From: PALG01 sp964495885
GTDB lineage: Bacteria; Bacteroidota; Bacteroidia; Flavobacteriales; Flavobacteriaceae
Assembly: GCA_964495885.1 (NCBI GenBank)
Contig: CAZBWO010000003.1
Coordinates: 165,799-229,798, forward strand
Reading direction: 5' to 3'
Length of the DNA: 64,000 nt
The notes under the pieces were generated by a model. It was not told the DNA's origin, ran no database searches, and saw nothing but the letters and a program-made list of their open reading frames with translations. Positions within the stretch are counted from its first letter, which is position 1. Each line of letters begins with the position of its first letter. Both the position numbers and the translations under genes were made by a program. Shown one piece after another: positions 16,218-25,615 of this stretch.

Positions 16218-16754
16218 ATGGCTTCTAAAGTAATTCATGCAATTTACAATGACGATGACATTCTTATGAATGCCGTAAAGGCTGTTCGTAAAGAGCATTA
16301 TCATATTGAAGAGGTATATACCCCTTTCCCAGTACACGGGTTGGAGAAAGCCATGGGGCTTGCCGATACCAGAATAGCAATCACTTCATTCATGTATGGG
16401 GTGGTAGGCCTTTCTGTTGCTATCCTTATGATGAATTATATCATGATTGAGGATTGGCCTCAAAATATTGGTGGAAAGCCCAGTTTCAGTTATATTGAAA
16501 ATATGCCGGCTTTTGTGCCTATCATGTTTGAGCTAACGGTATTCTTTGCAGCCCACTTAATGGTGATTACATTTTACCTAAGAAGTAAACTTTGGCCTTT
16601 CAAAAAGGCAGAGAATCCAGATCCGCGTACTACAGATGACCATTTCCTAATGGCAATTGATGCAGGATCACATGATGTGGAAAAAGTATCCCAGTTTTTG
16701 AGCCAAACCGGAGCTATCGAAATTAGTTTAATCGAAAATGAAGATGATCACTAA
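16218..16754 (+). CDS. actD: Alternative complex III subunit ActD (DUF3341)
   Basis: The 178-residue protein matches DUF3341: a soluble N-terminal part (VIHAIYNDDDILMNAVKAVR... EEVYTPFPVHGLEKAMGL), two membrane segments (about 55-76 and 97-120), and a C-terminal soluble part (HFLMAIDAGSHDVEKVSQFL). PVHGLE is a strong family sign. ActD is an accessory subunit of the complex. It follows actC by 3 bases and its stop lies 1 base before the preferred actE start. Confidence 0.94.
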   Translation: MASKVIHAIYNDDDILMNAVKAVRKEHYHIEEVYTPFPVHGLEKAMGLADTRIAITSFMYGVVGLSVAILMMNYIMIEDWPQNIGGKPSFSYIENMPAFVPIMFELTVFFAAHLMVITFYLRSKLWPFKKAENPDPRTTDDHFLMAIDAGSHDVEKVSQFLSQTGAIEISLIENEDDH

Positions 16755-16755
16755 G

Positions 16756-17427
16756 ATGAAAAGTTTATTCCAAATAGCATGTGTAGTGGGACTTTCCTTG
16801 TTGATGGTCTCCTGTTTCGATGAATCAAACCGAAACTACCAATACATGCCCAATATGTACCGGCCTGTTGGTTATGAAACCTATGGGGAATATGAAATTT
16901 TTCCAAATTCCATGGAAGCGATGCTCCCTGCGGAAGGATCAATCCCTAGAGGATGGCAGCCTTATGAGTATCCAAACACCACCGAAGGATTAAACCTTGC
17001 AAAGGAAACCCTTAAAAACCCATTACCAATTACGGTTGAAAACTTAGCCAAAGGAACAGAACTTTACAATATCTACTGTGCAGTTTGTCATGGTAATAAA
17101 GGGGATGGAAAAGGCGTCTTGGTAGAAAATGAAAAAATCCTTGGAGTACCTAGTTATGCAGATGCGGGAAGGGTTATTACCGAAGGAGGAGTATATCACG
17201 TACAAATGTTTGGTTTAAACTCTATGGGATCTTATGCTTCCCAGACTAGTGAGGAAGAAAGATGGCAAATTACCATGCATGTAATGAATTTAAAAGCTTC
17301 CTTGGAAGGAACTCCATTGTTGACCCCAGATAGCGCAGCTACCCTAGAGGGAGATACCATGACTGGAAATACAGGTGACGAAGAAGCACCTGTAACCTTG
17401 GAAGGAAACACGGAAGGACAACATTAA
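16756..17427 (+). CDS. actE: Alternative complex III subunit ActE (monoheme cytochrome c lipoprotein)
   Basis: From the ATG at 16756 the protein has 223 residues. A lipoprotein signal (MKSLFQIACVVGLSLLMVSC) places the lipid-bound Cys at 20. A single CAVCH heme site is at 108-112, in a class I cytochrome c domain (about 95-190) with the distal Met in HVMNLK. An upstream in-frame ATG at 16738 overlaps actD; 16756 directly follows the actD stop and gives a cleaner signal. The C-terminal 40 residues are acidic and Thr-rich. ActE carries electrons toward the oxidase. Confidence 0.94.
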   Translation: MKSLFQIACVVGLSLLMVSCFDESNRNYQYMPNMYRPVGYETYGEYEIFPNSMEAMLPAEGSIPRGWQPYEYPNTTEGLNLAKETLKNPLPITVENLAKGTELYNIYCAVCHGNKGDGKGVLVENEKILGVPSYADAGRVITEGGVYHVQMFGLNSMGSYASQTSEEERWQITMHVMNLKASLEGTPLLTPDSAATLEGDTMTGNTGDEEAPVTLEGNTEGQH

Positions 17428-17448
17428 AAATAAGAGAATAGCTTAGAT

Positions 17449-18792
17449 ATGTATACGCTACCCAGTAAATTAAAAGTTTTTGCCCTTGTTTTTATGGTGT
17501 TGGGCGCTGTGGGAATGATTTCAGGATTCCTAATGGCTCCAAAGAACACTGAAGAAGTCAAGGAAATGATGGCAAGCCATCATGGGGATGGTCACGGAGG
17601 TGAAGCCACCCATACAGAAACCCATGGTGACGGGCATGGAGATGCTAAAACAGATGCCCATGGCGGGGAGGATGCACACTATGAACATGTGCTACATCAA
17701 ATGCAAAACAGGCCCTGGTCTGCTTTGTACATTGCATCCTTCTTTTTCTTTATGATTGCTTTGGGAACCTTGGCGTTTTATGCCATCCAATACGCTGCAC
17801 AAGCCGGTTGGTCTCCAGTACTTTTTAGGGTAATGGAAGGAATTACCGCCTATTTACCAGTGGCTTCAGTCATTGTGTTTATATTATTATTGCTATCTGC
17901 ATTTCATGTGAATCATATTTTCCATTGGATGGATCCAGAACTAGTAAATCCTGAAAGTGATCATTATGATAAACTAATTGCAGGGAAAAGTGGTTTCTTG
18001 AATGTACCTTTCTTCTTAGGAAGGGCTGTCATCTATTTATTGGGATGGAACCTATATCGTTGGGCATCCAGAAAATATTCCCTGGCAGCAGACAATGCAG
18101 AGGATAACCGCTACTTCAAAAAGAACTTTAAAATTTCTGCAGGTTTCTTGGTATTCTTTATTGTTACTGAATCTATGATGTCTTGGGATTGGATTATGAG
18201 TTTTGACCCACACTGGTTCAGTACCCTATTTGGATGGTATGTATTTGCAGGTATGATGGTATGTGCAATTACAGTAATTGCATTGGTTACAATCGTATTA
18301 AAATCACAAGGATATTTAGAGTACGTAAATGACAGCCATATTCATGACCTTGCAAAATTCATGTTTGGTTTCAGTATTTTCTGGACATACCTCTGGTTCT
18401 CTCAGTTCATGCTTATTTGGTATGCAAACATCCCTGAAGAAGTTACTTATTTTGTGACAAGAATTGAAGATTATAAATTGCCTTTCTTCGGAATGGTGGC
18501 TATGAATTTTGTGTTCCCGCTATTAGTCCTGATGAACAGTGATTACAAACGGGTAAACTGGTTTGTGGTGATGACCGGAATCGTCATCTTGGCAGGACAC
18601 TATATAGACATATTCAACATGGTAATGCCAGCAACCGTAGGAACCTCCTGGTTCATAGGTATTCCAGAATTAAGTGCTTTGTGTTTCTTCTTCGGATTGT
18701 TCATTTTGGTAGTGTTTAGTGCATTGACCAAGGCTCCGCTATTGGTGAAAAACAATCCTTTTGTAAAAGAAAGCAAACATTTTCATTATTAA
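17449..18792 (+). CDS. actF: Alternative complex III subunit ActF (membrane subunit)
   Basis: The 447-residue protein has about ten membrane segments and resembles ActC-type membrane subunits, with FFIVTESMMSWDWIMSFDPH and HWFSTLFGWYVF as typical stretches. After the first membrane span is a His/Gly/Asp-rich linker (about residues 43-80, such as HHGDGHGGEATHTETHGDG). ActF completes the membrane part of the quinol-oxidising complex. It lies 21 bases after actE and 22 before coxB. Confidence 0.95.
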   Translation: MYTLPSKLKVFALVFMVLGAVGMISGFLMAPKNTEEVKEMMASHHGDGHGGEATHTETHGDGHGDAKTDAHGGEDAHYEHVLHQMQNRPWSALYIASFFFFMIALGTLAFYAIQYAAQAGWSPVLFRVMEGITAYLPVASVIVFILLLLSAFHVNHIFHWMDPELVNPESDHYDKLIAGKSGFLNVPFFLGRAVIYLLGWNLYRWASRKYSLAADNAEDNRYFKKNFKISAGFLVFFIVTESMMSWDWIMSFDPHWFSTLFGWYVFAGMMVCAITVIALVTIVLKSQGYLEYVNDSHIHDLAKFMFGFSIFWTYLWFSQFMLIWYANIPEEVTYFVTRIEDYKLPFFGMVAMNFVFPLLVLMNSDYKRVNWFVVMTGIVILAGHYIDIFNMVMPATVGTSWFIGIPELSALCFFFGLFILVVFSALTKAPLLVKNNPFVKESKHFHY

Positions 18793-18814
18793 TTAAATTA
18801 GAAGTTAGATAACG

Positions 18815-19876
18815 ATGACTGCATTTTTAATTGTATTGGTAATCATTCTCTTTGGAGTCGCCATTTGGCAAATGGGGAAAATTTTCCAACTCTCCAAAGG
18901 CAAGGCAGATGATACAGCCCAAATTGCCAATGATAAGGATAATAATATCAACGGATGGTTAATGATGATGTTCGTTTTCTTCATCTATATTCTTTCCGCT
19001 GTCTCTTTCTGGAAATGGTGGGATGTTCTACTTCCTAAATCTGCTTCAGAGCATGGGGTAGACGTAGACCAATTGTGGTTGATTTCCATGGTGTTGATTT
19101 TTATCGTAGGAATTATTACCCAATGGCTTTTGCATTACTTCGCATTTAAATACAAAGGACGGAAAAACAACCGTGCTACCTTTTATGCAGATAATGACAA
19201 GTTAGAATTTATCTGGACCATTATCCCTGTGATTGTATTGGCTGGATTGATTATCTACGGATTGTTCACATGGACAGATATCATGAACGTAGATACAGAA
19301 GATGATCCTATGGTCATTGAATTGTATGCTTATCAATTTGACTGGAGAGCTCGTTATGGTGGAGAAGATAATGTGCTTGGTGAAGCCAATGTGCGTTTAA
19401 TTGAAGGAGCCAATACCCTTGGGGTTGATCAATCAGATCCTAATGCCCAAGATGATATTGTGGTAAACGAACTGCACCTTCCAGTAGGAAAGAAAATAGT
19501 CTTCAAAATGCGCTCGCAAGATGTATTGCACTCTGCATATATGCCTCACTTTAGGGCTCAAATGAACTGTGTTCCAGGAATGATTACGCAGTTTTCATTC
19601 ACTCCTACAGTGACTACTGCAGAGATGAGACAAGACCCAGAAGTTGTTGATAAAGTAAATAGAATCAATGAAATTAGAAGAGAGAATAGTGAGGCACTGG
19701 TTGCTAAAGGCGATGAAGCCTTAGAGCCGTATGAGTTTGACTATATGTTACTTTGTAATAAAATCTGCGGAAACAACCACTATAACATGCAGATGAAAAT
19801 TATTGTGGAAACCGAAGAAGAATATCAAGCTTGGATCAAGGAACAAGCCACCTTGGCCGAAGCATTGAAACCTTAA
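18815..19876 (+). CDS. coxB: Cytochrome c oxidase subunit II (CuA, no fused cytochrome c)
   Basis: The 353 residues have an N-terminal membrane segment, a second and third spanning region (about 47-105 and 133-155), and a C-terminal cupredoxin domain. The CuA site is seen in HSAYMPHFRAQMNCVPG and CNKICGNNHYNM (two Cys three residues apart, then His and Met). No CxxCH motif is present, so this is not a caa3-type fusion; the electron donor should be a heme domain of ActA or ActE. CoxB passes electrons to CoxA. It lies 21 bases before coxA. Confidence 0.96.
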   Translation: MTAFLIVLVIILFGVAIWQMGKIFQLSKGKADDTAQIANDKDNNINGWLMMMFVFFIYILSAVSFWKWWDVLLPKSASEHGVDVDQLWLISMVLIFIVGIITQWLLHYFAFKYKGRKNNRATFYADNDKLEFIWTIIPVIVLAGLIIYGLFTWTDIMNVDTEDDPMVIELYAYQFDWRARYGGEDNVLGEANVRLIEGANTLGVDQSDPNAQDDIVVNELHLPVGKKIVFKMRSQDVLHSAYMPHFRAQMNCVPGMITQFSFTPTVTTAEMRQDPEVVDKVNRINEIRRENSEALVAKGDEALEPYEFDYMLLCNKICGNNHYNMQMKIIVETEEEYQAWIKEQATLAEALKP

Positions 19877-19897
19877 TAAAAAATTAGCTTAAAAGAT

Positions 19898-21724
19898 ATG
19901 TCAGCACACGCACACGACTTAGCTGTAGATCACCACGACGATCACGGACATCATCACAAGGAAACATTCATTACTAAATATATATTTAGTCAGGATCATA
20001 AAATGATTTCCAAGCAATACCTTATTACAGGATTGATTATGGGAATTATTGGTATCGCCATGTCCTTGCTGTTTAGAATGCAATTGGCTTGGCCAGACCA
20101 TCAATTTACAGCCTATGAAATTTTCCTAGGTAAATGGGGAACAGATGGCGTAATGGATCCAAGTATGTATTTGGCTCTTGTTACCATACACGGTACCATC
20201 ATGGTGTTTTTTGTACTTACCGCTGGCTTGAGTGGAACCTTTAGTAACTTGCTTATTCCATTGCAGTGTGGTGCTAGGGATATGGCTTCAGGCTTCTTGA
20301 ATATGGTATCCTACTGGTTGTTTTTCCTATCTAGTGTAATCATGGTTTGCTCTTTGTTTGTAGAGGCGGGTCCCGCTTCCGCAGGATGGACGATTTATCC
20401 TCCATTGAGTGCACTTCCGCAGGCCATTCCAGGGTCTGGAGCAGGGATGACACTTTGGTTGGTATCTATGGCCATCTTTATTGCTTCGTCTTTATTGGGG
20501 TCGCTTAACTACATTGTTACCGTATTGAATTTACGCACCAAGGGAATGTCCATGACCCGTTTGCCATTAACTATTTGGGCGTTCTTTATTACCGCTGTAA
20601 TTGGGGTGGTATCTTTCCCAGTATTATTGTCTGCTGCATTATTGCTTATCATGGACCGAAGTTTCGGAACTTCGTTTTTCCTATCGGATATTTATATTGC
20701 AGGGGAAGTACTGCACAATCAAGGGGGATCTCCCGTACTCTATGAACACCTATTTTGGTTCTTGGGTCACCCTGAAGTATATATCGTATTACTTCCGGCA
20801 TTAGGGATTACTTCAGAAATTATAGCCACTAACTCCCGAAAACCAATCTTTGGGTATCGAGCGATGGTTGCTTCCATTTTGGCAATTGCATTCCTATCTA
20901 CCATCGTGTGGGGTCACCACATGTTTGTATCAGGGATGAATCCATTTTTGGGATCGGTATTTACATTTACCACATTATTGATTGCAATTCCTTCCGCAGT
21001 AAAAGCGTTCAACTACATTACTACACTTTGGAAAGGAAACCTGCAATTTAATCCTGCTATGCTATTTTCCATTGGGCTGGTTTCTACCTTTATCACTGGT
21101 GGACTTACAGGTATTATCCTTGGGGATAGCGCCCTAGATATTAACGTACACGACACGTACTTTGTAGTAGCTCACTTCCACTTAGTTATGGGTATTTCTG
21201 CCTTGTATGGTTTATTTGCTGGAGTGTACCACTGGTTCCCTAAAATGTTTGAAGGAAAACTTATGAATAAAAACTTGGGGTATGTGCATTTCTGGGTAAC
21301 GGCAATAGGTGCTTACGGGGTGTTCTTCCCTATGCACTTTATTGGAATGGCAGGATTGCCAAGACGTTATTATACCAATACCGCCTTCCCATATTTTGAT
21401 GACTTGGCAGACGTAAATGTGGTTATTACCATTTTTGCTTTCATTGCTGCTGCTGCTCAAATTGTATTCCTATTCAACTTTGTGTATTCTATTTTCTACG
21501 GAAAGAAAGGGCCTAAGAATCCATGGAAATCCAATACGTTGGAATGGACTGCTGAAGTAAAGCATATCCACGGAAACTGGGATGGCCCAATTCCACATGT
21601 GTACCGTTGGGCGTATGATTATAGCAAGCTGAACAAAGAAGGAACAGACTATGTAGTTCCTGGGCAGGATTATGCTCCGCAAACTTTACCCCTTCAGGAT
21701 AATGAAGAGGAAATGAATCATTAA
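19898..21724 (+). CDS. coxA: Cytochrome c oxidase subunit I (heme-copper oxidase)
   Basis: The 608-residue protein has about 12 membrane segments and the heme-copper oxidase signatures: HGTIMVFF for the low-spin heme ligand, WFLGHPEVYIVLLP with the CuB His and cross-linked Tyr, WGHHMFVSGM with two CuB His, and HDTYFVVAHFHLVMG with the heme ligands. A His-rich cytoplasmic N-terminus (HDLAVDHHDDHGHHH) precedes the first span. It reduces oxygen to water and pumps protons. Last gene of the act-cox run, followed by a terminator. Subunits III and IV are encoded separately at 43594-45602. Confidence 0.98.
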   Translation: MSAHAHDLAVDHHDDHGHHHKETFITKYIFSQDHKMISKQYLITGLIMGIIGIAMSLLFRMQLAWPDHQFTAYEIFLGKWGTDGVMDPSMYLALVTIHGTIMVFFVLTAGLSGTFSNLLIPLQCGARDMASGFLNMVSYWLFFLSSVIMVCSLFVEAGPASAGWTIYPPLSALPQAIPGSGAGMTLWLVSMAIFIASSLLGSLNYIVTVLNLRTKGMSMTRLPLTIWAFFITAVIGVVSFPVLLSAALLLIMDRSFGTSFFLSDIYIAGEVLHNQGGSPVLYEHLFWFLGHPEVYIVLLPALGITSEIIATNSRKPIFGYRAMVASILAIAFLSTIVWGHHMFVSGMNPFLGSVFTFTTLLIAIPSAVKAFNYITTLWKGNLQFNPAMLFSIGLVSTFITGGLTGIILGDSALDINVHDTYFVVAHFHLVMGISALYGLFAGVYHWFPKMFEGKLMNKNLGYVHFWVTAIGAYGVFFPMHFIGMAGLPRRYYTNTAFPYFDDLADVNVVITIFAFIAAAAQIVFLFNFVYSIFYGKKGPKNPWKSNTLEWTAEVKHIHGNWDGPIPHVYRWAYDYSKLNKEGTDYVVPGQDYAPQTLPLQDNEEEMNH

Positions 21725-21750
21725 CTATTCCTGTTATAAAAGCATTATAA

Positions 21751-21779
21751 AAACCCTTCCCATCCCGGAAGGGTTTTTT
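21751..21779 (+). terminator. Terminator of the act-cox operon
   Basis: AAACCCTTCC (21751-21760) pairs with GGAAGGGTTT (21767-21776) around a 6-base loop and is followed by a T run to 21779. It lies 27 bases after the coxA stop. Confidence 0.9.
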
Positions 21780-21781
21780 AG

Positions 21782-21789
21782 TATCTTTG
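21782..21789 (+). promoter_or_regulatory. -7 box for the MATE gene
   Basis: TATCTTTG matches TAnnTTTG exactly, directly after the act-cox terminator and 25 bases before the start codon at 21815. Confidence 0.65.
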
Positions 21790-21814
21790 GCTGACTTATT
21801 TTCAACCAACCAAC

Positions 21815-23209
21815 ATGTCATTAATTAAAAAGCTCTGGGTTCATTTCCCCAAAGCAATAGCCGGCAAGGAACAGGAATTTACTTCTGGGAGAATTCGTAA
21901 GGCGATTTTTATGCTATCGGTTCCTATGGTTTTGGAAATGATGATGGAGTCTATCTTTTTTTTGGTAGATGCCTATTATGTTTCCAGTCTGGGACCCAAT
22001 GCAATTGCAACTGTAGGTCTTACGGAATCTGTTTTAACGTTGGTCTATGCAATTGCCATTGGTTTAAGCATGGGAGTTACTGCGATTGTTGCAAGGCGAA
22101 TTGGTGAAAAGAATATTTTGGGTGCTTCCCAAACAGCGGTACAAGCTATTTTATTGGGGGTTGCGGTATCACTTTTGGTGACAATCGTAGGAATATTATT
22201 TCCAAAGGAAATTCTAGCGTTAATGGGAGGCGAGCCAGACTTAGTGAGTGAGGGCTTCGGATATACCCAAATTTTGTTGGGAGGGAATGTTACCATTATG
22301 TTGTTGTTTCTCATTAATGCCATTTTTCGAGGAGCAGGAGATGCTTCCGCAGCAATGAAAGTTTTGGTGTTTTCCAATGTGCTTAACATTATTCTGGATC
22401 CTATTTTTATTTTCGGTTGGGGAATTATTCCAGCTTTTGGTGTAAAAGGAGCGGCAATTGCTACAACCATTGGGAGGGGAAGCGCAGTGCTATTTCAGTT
22501 ATGGATTTTATTTGCTGGCTGGACAAAGATTAAATTACAACTTAAGGATTTTACGCTCAAGATATCCATCATGTTCAATTTGATTAAAGTATCATTGGGA
22601 GGTATTGGGCAATTTATCATTGGGACCTCAAGCTGGGTGTTCCTAATGCGTATTATGGCAGAATTTGGCAGCGAAGTATTGGCTGGTTACACCATTGCCA
22701 TACGAGTGTTGATGTTTACATTAATGCCTTCTTGGGGTATGAGCAATGCCGCAGCTACATTGGTTGGGCAAAACCTTGGTGCAGGAAAACCACTTAGGGC
22801 AGAAACTTCAGTGTGGAAAACGGGAAAATACAATGCCTATTTTATGATTTTGGTATCTCTTTTTTATTTGTTTTTTGCCAACACAATTATAGAGATATTT
22901 AGTGATCATTCTCAAGTGATTGAATATGGAGCATTAAGTCTTCAAATCATTGCAGCTGGATATGTTTTTTATGCCTATGGAATGGTAGTGATTCAAGCTT
23001 TTAATGGCGCAGGTGATACGCGAACCCCTACAGTTATTAATTTTTTCTGTTTTTGGCTGTTTCAACTACCTTTTGCTTATGTAGCAGCATTGGTATTTGA
23101 TTGGGGGGTAATGGGGGTGTTAATTGCTATAACCTTAGCTGAAGCACTCATTGCTGTAATAGGTGTTTGGTGGTTCCGAAAGGGAAATTGGAAATCGGTA
23201 CAGGTATAG
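21815..23209 (+). CDS. MATE family multidrug/metabolite exporter
   Basis: The 464-residue protein shows 12 membrane segments in two similar halves and typical MATE stretches such as FMLSVPMVLEMMMESIFFLV near the N-terminus and AIFRGAGDAS (residues about 167-176) and QAFNGAGDTRTP (about 395) in both halves. MATE proteins export cationic compounds using sodium or proton gradients. It has its own promoter and is followed after 35 bases by ruvB with another promoter, so it may be a single-gene unit. The substrate cannot be told. Confidence 0.92.
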   Translation: MSLIKKLWVHFPKAIAGKEQEFTSGRIRKAIFMLSVPMVLEMMMESIFFLVDAYYVSSLGPNAIATVGLTESVLTLVYAIAIGLSMGVTAIVARRIGEKNILGASQTAVQAILLGVAVSLLVTIVGILFPKEILALMGGEPDLVSEGFGYTQILLGGNVTIMLLFLINAIFRGAGDASAAMKVLVFSNVLNIILDPIFIFGWGIIPAFGVKGAAIATTIGRGSAVLFQLWILFAGWTKIKLQLKDFTLKISIMFNLIKVSLGGIGQFIIGTSSWVFLMRIMAEFGSEVLAGYTIAIRVLMFTLMPSWGMSNAAATLVGQNLGAGKPLRAETSVWKTGKYNAYFMILVSLFYLFFANTIIEIFSDHSQVIEYGALSLQIIAAGYVFYAYGMVVIQAFNGAGDTRTPTVINFFCFWLFQLPFAYVAALVFDWGVMGVLIAITLAEALIAVIGVWWFRKGNWKSVQV

Positions 23210-23232
23210 TCTTTAACTTGTAGAACACTTCG

Positions 23233-23240
23233 TATATTTG
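23233..23240 (+). promoter_or_regulatory. -7 box for the ruvB gene
   Basis: TATATTTG matches TAnnTTTG and ends 5 bases before the ruvB ATG at 23245. The transcript leader would be very short or absent, or the true start is further in. Confidence 0.5.
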
Positions 23241-23244
23241 TGAT

Positions 23245-24267
23245 ATGAATGAACATCTTGATCCTAGCGGTGAACACCTTTCGCCCCAAGAGTTGGATAT
23301 TGAAAAAAAACTGCGCCCCATGTCTTTTATGGATTTCAATGGGCAGGATCAAGCGTTGGAAAACCTTCAGATTTTTGTAGAGGCAGCAAACCTTCGAAAG
23401 GAAGCTTTAGACCATACCTTATTTCATGGGCCACCGGGATTGGGAAAAACCACTCTTGCACATATCCTTGCACATGAACTAAATGTAAATATCAAAGTTA
23501 CTTCAGGGCCGGTTTTGGATAAACCTGGTGATTTGGCAGGCCTACTCACCAATCTGGAAGAAAGGGATGTGCTATTCATTGATGAAATTCATAGGTTGAG
23601 CCCTGTCATTGAGGAATACCTGTATTCTGCTATGGAAGACTACAAAATTGATATCATGATTGAGTCTGGTCCTAATGCCCGTACGGTTCAAATAAATTTA
23701 AATCCTTTTACCTTGGTAGGTGCCACCACACGGTCTGGGTTGCTCACTGCTCCCATGCGTGCACGGTTTGGGATTTCTTCCCGACTGCAATATTACACCA
23801 CCGAATTGCTTACGACCATTGTACAGCGAAGCGCTAACATCCTTGCTGTGCCTATCTCTATGGAAGCGGCCATTGAAATAGCAGGGAGAAGTAGGGGAAC
23901 CCCTCGAATTGCAAATGCTTTACTGCGAAGGGTACGGGATTTTGCTCAAATTAAGGGAGATGGAAAAATTGATGTCAAAATTGCTCGGTTTGCTTTGGAA
24001 AAATTACACGTGGATGTACATGGCTTGGATGAAATGGACAATAAAATTCTGACCACAATTATCGATAAATTCAAAGGAGGGCCGGTAGGCATCACCACCT
24101 TGGCAACTGCAGTTTCAGAAAGTGCCGAAACCATAGAAGAGGTCTATGAGCCCTTTTTAATTCAGCAAGGGTTTGTAGTGCGAACCCCAAGGGGAAGGGA
24201 GGTAACCGAACTGGCCTACAAACACCTCGGGAAAATAAAGGGTGGGCACCAGGGCGGTTTATTCTAG
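23245..24267 (+). CDS. ruvB: Holliday junction branch migration ATPase RuvB
   Basis: The 340 residues contain Walker A GPPGLGKTT (62-70), Walker B with DEIH (113-116), sensor stretch GATTRSGLLTAPMRARFG, and the C-terminal winged-helix domain with PRGREVTELAYKHL. RuvB hexamers drive branch migration with RuvA. Here ruvA is separate at 28984. The -7 box at 23233-23240 leaves little leader; an internal ATG (MSFMDF, residue 26) would lose conserved N-terminal residues, so 23245 is kept. The next gene, a P450, begins 4 bases after the stop. Confidence 0.98.
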   Translation: MNEHLDPSGEHLSPQELDIEKKLRPMSFMDFNGQDQALENLQIFVEAANLRKEALDHTLFHGPPGLGKTTLAHILAHELNVNIKVTSGPVLDKPGDLAGLLTNLEERDVLFIDEIHRLSPVIEEYLYSAMEDYKIDIMIESGPNARTVQINLNPFTLVGATTRSGLLTAPMRARFGISSRLQYYTTELLTTIVQRSANILAVPISMEAAIEIAGRSRGTPRIANALLRRVRDFAQIKGDGKIDVKIARFALEKLHVDVHGLDEMDNKILTTIIDKFKGGPVGITTLATAVSESAETIEEVYEPFLIQQGFVVRTPRGREVTELAYKHLGKIKGGHQGGLF

Positions 24268-24271
24268 CTTG

Positions 24272-25615
24272 ATGGGGAAACGTCAAAAATATCACTATCC
24301 AAAAAGCGTCCCTCTTTTCAAATTTATATGGAATGCCGAAACAATTCGGAAAAACCCCATCCCTTTTCACAAAAAACATTTTAATGCGATAGGAAATACA
24401 TTTTCGGTACGAATTGGTTGGAAAAAGTACATCATCCTTACCCGCGATGCGGAAGTGATTAAGCAAATTCTACAAAAACAGCATACCAATTTCCAAAAGT
24501 CTGATATTCAAACACGCTATCTTTCCAAATATCTTGGAAAAGGATTGCTAACTTCCAATGGCGCCCATTGGTTACGGCAGCGAAGATTGATTCAGCCAGC
24601 ATTTCATAAAAAGAAACTGGATGGATTGGTTGTGCTTATCCAAAAAACTATTGAACAAGAGCTTTCCGGAATCCCTAGCCAACAGGCAATGGATGTATTC
24701 CCATTGATGAATCGTTTGGCATTCAAAGTGGTGGCAACCTCCCTTTTTGATCTATCCATTTCCGAAGCACAGCTTGTCCGTTTGCAGTATATCATAGAAG
24801 AAGTACAGGCCTTTTTGGTGAAGGAACTTCGGGTGCCACATAAAAAATGGTGGTATAAATTAAGTGGGCAAATGAAGCACCATCTCGCATTGGCTAAAGA
24901 GAGTAGGGTGATAATTCAGGAAATCATAGAAGATCGTAAAGCTTCCAAAAACACCCATCAAGACCTTCTGGAAATGTTGTTGGATGCGCGTTACGAAGAT
25001 TCCGGAGCACCCATGGAAATGAAACAACTCATAGACGAAATTACCATTCTTTTTGTGGCCGGCCATGAGACCACGGCCAATGCGCTTTCGTTTACCTATT
25101 TCCTGCTCGCAAAACACCCAGCTATTCAACAGAAAGTATTGGAGGAAGTTACCTTGGTAGAACGCGGATTCCCGTCTGGAGTGGAAAAAATACAACAATT
25201 GCCCTACACTAAAGCGGTGATTGAGGAAGCGATGCGGCTTTATCCGCCAGCTTGGATTACCGATAGGGCAAGCCTGAAAGATGCTTCAGTGGGGGATTAT
25301 GTATTGCAATCCAAAACCCTTATCGGAATTTCCTTTTACGAATTACACCGAAACCCCGAATACTGGAAAGACCCAGACACATTTTGGCCTGAACGTTTCC
25401 TAGAAAGGGAAAAGGGAACAAAAGATGCCTATTATCCTTTTGGGGCTGGCCCCAGAATGTGCATCGGGATGGGTTTTGCCTTATACGAAATGATATTGGC
25501 CGTCGCTTTTGTAGTGCACAGGTATCATCTAAGCACGACCCTTTCCGAGGCAAAAATGAATCCGTTAATTACGCTAAAGCCAGATGGGCTGGAAGTAACA
25601 TTTACTGAAAGATGA
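24272..25615 (+). CDS. Cytochrome P450
   Basis: From the ATG at 24272 the protein has 447 residues. P450 motifs are complete: oxygen-binding helix AGHETT (263-268), ExxR in EEAMRLYPP (E319, R322), the PERF region (FWPERFLE), and the heme loop FGAGPRMCIG (390-399, Cys397). It is soluble-type, lacking an N-terminal membrane anchor. It resembles fatty-acid or terpene-oxidising bacterial P450s, but the substrate is unknown and no redox partner gene is adjacent. An in-frame ATG at 24242 would overlap ruvB by 26 bases. The stop overlaps the queG start (ATGA). Confidence 0.93.
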   Translation: MGKRQKYHYPKSVPLFKFIWNAETIRKNPIPFHKKHFNAIGNTFSVRIGWKKYIILTRDAEVIKQILQKQHTNFQKSDIQTRYLSKYLGKGLLTSNGAHWLRQRRLIQPAFHKKKLDGLVVLIQKTIEQELSGIPSQQAMDVFPLMNRLAFKVVATSLFDLSISEAQLVRLQYIIEEVQAFLVKELRVPHKKWWYKLSGQMKHHLALAKESRVIIQEIIEDRKASKNTHQDLLEMLLDARYEDSGAPMEMKQLIDEITILFVAGHETTANALSFTYFLLAKHPAIQQKVLEEVTLVERGFPSGVEKIQQLPYTKAVIEEAMRLYPPAWITDRASLKDASVGDYVLQSKTLIGISFYELHRNPEYWKDPDTFWPERFLEREKGTKDAYYPFGAGPRMCIGMGFALYEMILAVAFVVHRYHLSTTLSEAKMNPLITLKPDGLEVTFTER

